From assembly GCA_900553285.1 (NCBI GenBank), contig USCX01000078.1:1-6253 (forward strand): a stretch of 6,253 bases of DNA, given 5' to 3'. Source of the DNA: an uncultured Prevotella sp. (lineage in GTDB: Bacteria; Bacteroidota; Bacteroidia; Bacteroidales; Bacteroidaceae). The position numbers and the translations under genes were made by a program. Numbering within the stretch: the first letter of the stretch is position 1; every line of letters begins with the position of its first letter. Shown here piece after piece: positions 5,482 through 6,253 of the stretch. The notes beneath the pieces were generated by a model. The model worked only from the letters and a program-made list of their open reading frames with translations. It had not been told where the DNA came from and did not search any database.

Positions 5482-6253
5482 TCAGGCATCCCGGAGCGTC
5501 ACCACGAACCGTGCACCCCCGGTATAGGAGGTGTCGAGGGCGATCGTACCGCCCAATTTCTCCACGATCAGCCGGCAGAGGCTCAAGCCCAATCCCAGCC
5601 CCTGCGCAAAGGGATCGCCCTTGTAGAAGCGATCGAAAATCTTTTCCGCCAGCCCGGGTTCCACGCCGCAGCCCGTGTCGGTGACCGACAAGGTCAGCGT
5701 ATCGGATCCCGTCAGGCCGCATTTGACCGTCACGGATCCCTGTTCGGTGAATTTGACGGCATTCTTCAGCAACTCGCGTACGAGCAGCGACACATAACTC
5801 CGGTGCAACGGGAATACGATCTCCGGGGCCGCGAGCTTCAGCCGGTATTCCACGCCCTCCTTTACGGGCAGGTGTTCCATTTCGGCACGGATGATCTTGC
5901 TGATGTCGAGCAGCTTCCGGGGCAGTTCGGCACTCGTATTATCCAGCTGCGACACTTCGAGCATATCGTTGATGAGCGAAGTGAAGAGCTGCGTATTGTC
6001 GCGGATGATCTGTACGAACTCCCGGCGCTCTTCCTCCGTGAGGTCCTCCCCGGCAATCAGCTCGGCAAAGCCGCTTATGGCATTGAGCGGCGTGCGTATC
6101 TCGTGGCTCATGTTGGCCAGGAAGGCCGATTTCAGGCGGTTCGACTCTTCGGCACGGTCGCGTGCGGTGAGCAGCTCCTGCTCCATCTGTTTGCGTTCGG
6201 AGATCACGAGCGATGTCCCGACCAGCGACAGCGGCCTGCCATCGCAGTCGCGG
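5482..6253 (-). CDS. PAS-containing sensor histidine kinase, 5' end cut by window
   Basis: The frame stays open to the right edge, so GTG at 6207 is an internal valine and the N-terminus lies outside. The residues before it read RDCDGRPLSLVGTSLVISERKQMEQEL, the typical end of a PAS/PAC domain running into a coiled linker. Numbered from 6207, the H-box is at 31-42 (ANMSHEIRTPLN) with phospho-acceptor His35. The ATP-binding domain has the N-box around Asn149 (ELLKNAVKF), G1 at 177-181 (DTGCG), the F-box at 191-194 (FDRF) and G2 at 203-208 (GLGLGL). All catalytic motifs are intact. The protein ends soon after the ATPase domain (VVTLRDA), so this end has no receiver or output domain. It should autophosphorylate and pass the phosphate to a separate response regulator. 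Signal and partner are unknown; any transmembrane or sensor part lies off the window. Transcription converges on the terminator shared with the lpd fragment. Confidence 0.95.
   Translation of the reverse strand, partial: RDCDGRPLSLVGTSLVISERKQMEQELLTARDRAEESNRLKSAFLANMSHEIRTPLNAISGFAELIAGEDLTEEERREFVQIIRDNTQLFTSLINDMLEVSQLDNTSAELPRKLLDISKIIRAEMEHLPVKEGVEYRLKLAAPEIVFPLHRSYVSLLVRELLKNAVKFTEQGSVTVKCGLTGSDTLTLSVTDTGCGVEPGLAEKIFDRFYKGDPFAQGLGLGLSLCRLIVEKLGGTIALDTSYTGGARFVVTLRDA

Overview
The window looks like chromosomal DNA from a gut-type Bacteroidota, most likely order Bacteroidales and possibly an Alistipes-like, GC-rich member. This rests on the TAnnTTTG-type -7 promoter box, the absence of clear Shine-Dalgarno sequences, a DUF4491 protein, a Bacteroidota-style Lrp/AsnC regulator, a type II glutaminyl-cyclase-like lipoprotein N-terminus and a sodium-type membrane pyrophosphatase. 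The genus is an inference and cannot be fixed from this sequence alone.

Layout. Bases 2-1975 (+) hold the 3' nine-tenths or so of hppA, an ion-pumping membrane pyrophosphatase cut by the left edge. A 144-base gap (1976-2119) carries a good Bacteroidota promoter box between two short perfect palindromes. A same-strand cluster follows: an Lrp/AsnC regulator (2120-2605), a three-helix DUF4491 membrane protein (2618-2908), a two-domain protein joining a class-I glutamine-amidotransferase-like gamma-glutamyl hydrolase to an M19 dipeptidase (2956-4749), and a short lipoprotein ORF (4774-5343). Gaps of 12, 47 and 24 bases suggest one transcription unit. A strong hairpin terminator lies at 5359-5388. 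On the minus strand, converging on it, is the 3' part of a PAS-containing sensor histidine kinase (5482-6253), cut by the right edge.

The most striking observation is the ORF at 4774-5343. Its first ~85-90 codons are the start of an M28/glutaminyl-cyclase-like lipoprotein. Its last ~100 codons are the C-terminal dimerisation domain of dihydrolipoamide dehydrogenase. They join in frame at a stretch (about 5029-5050) where both families would be expected to encode a similar TEQQA/TEEQA peptide. This is either an assembly misjoin on a shared short word or a real deletion/recombination scar. Gene neighbourhood should therefore not be inferred across ~5040.

Functionally, the left block combines energy conservation from pyrophosphate with a possible peptide-processing operon: a gamma-glutamyl hydrolase fused to a dipeptidase, plus the start of a peptide-modifying lipoprotein, under an amino-acid-sensing type regulator. 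The fusion could break down gamma-glutamyl peptides such as glutathione in two steps on one polypeptide, but that is inference. No tRNA, rRNA, CRISPR array, insertion sequence or phage gene was seen, and there is no gene-free stretch longer than 300 bases.
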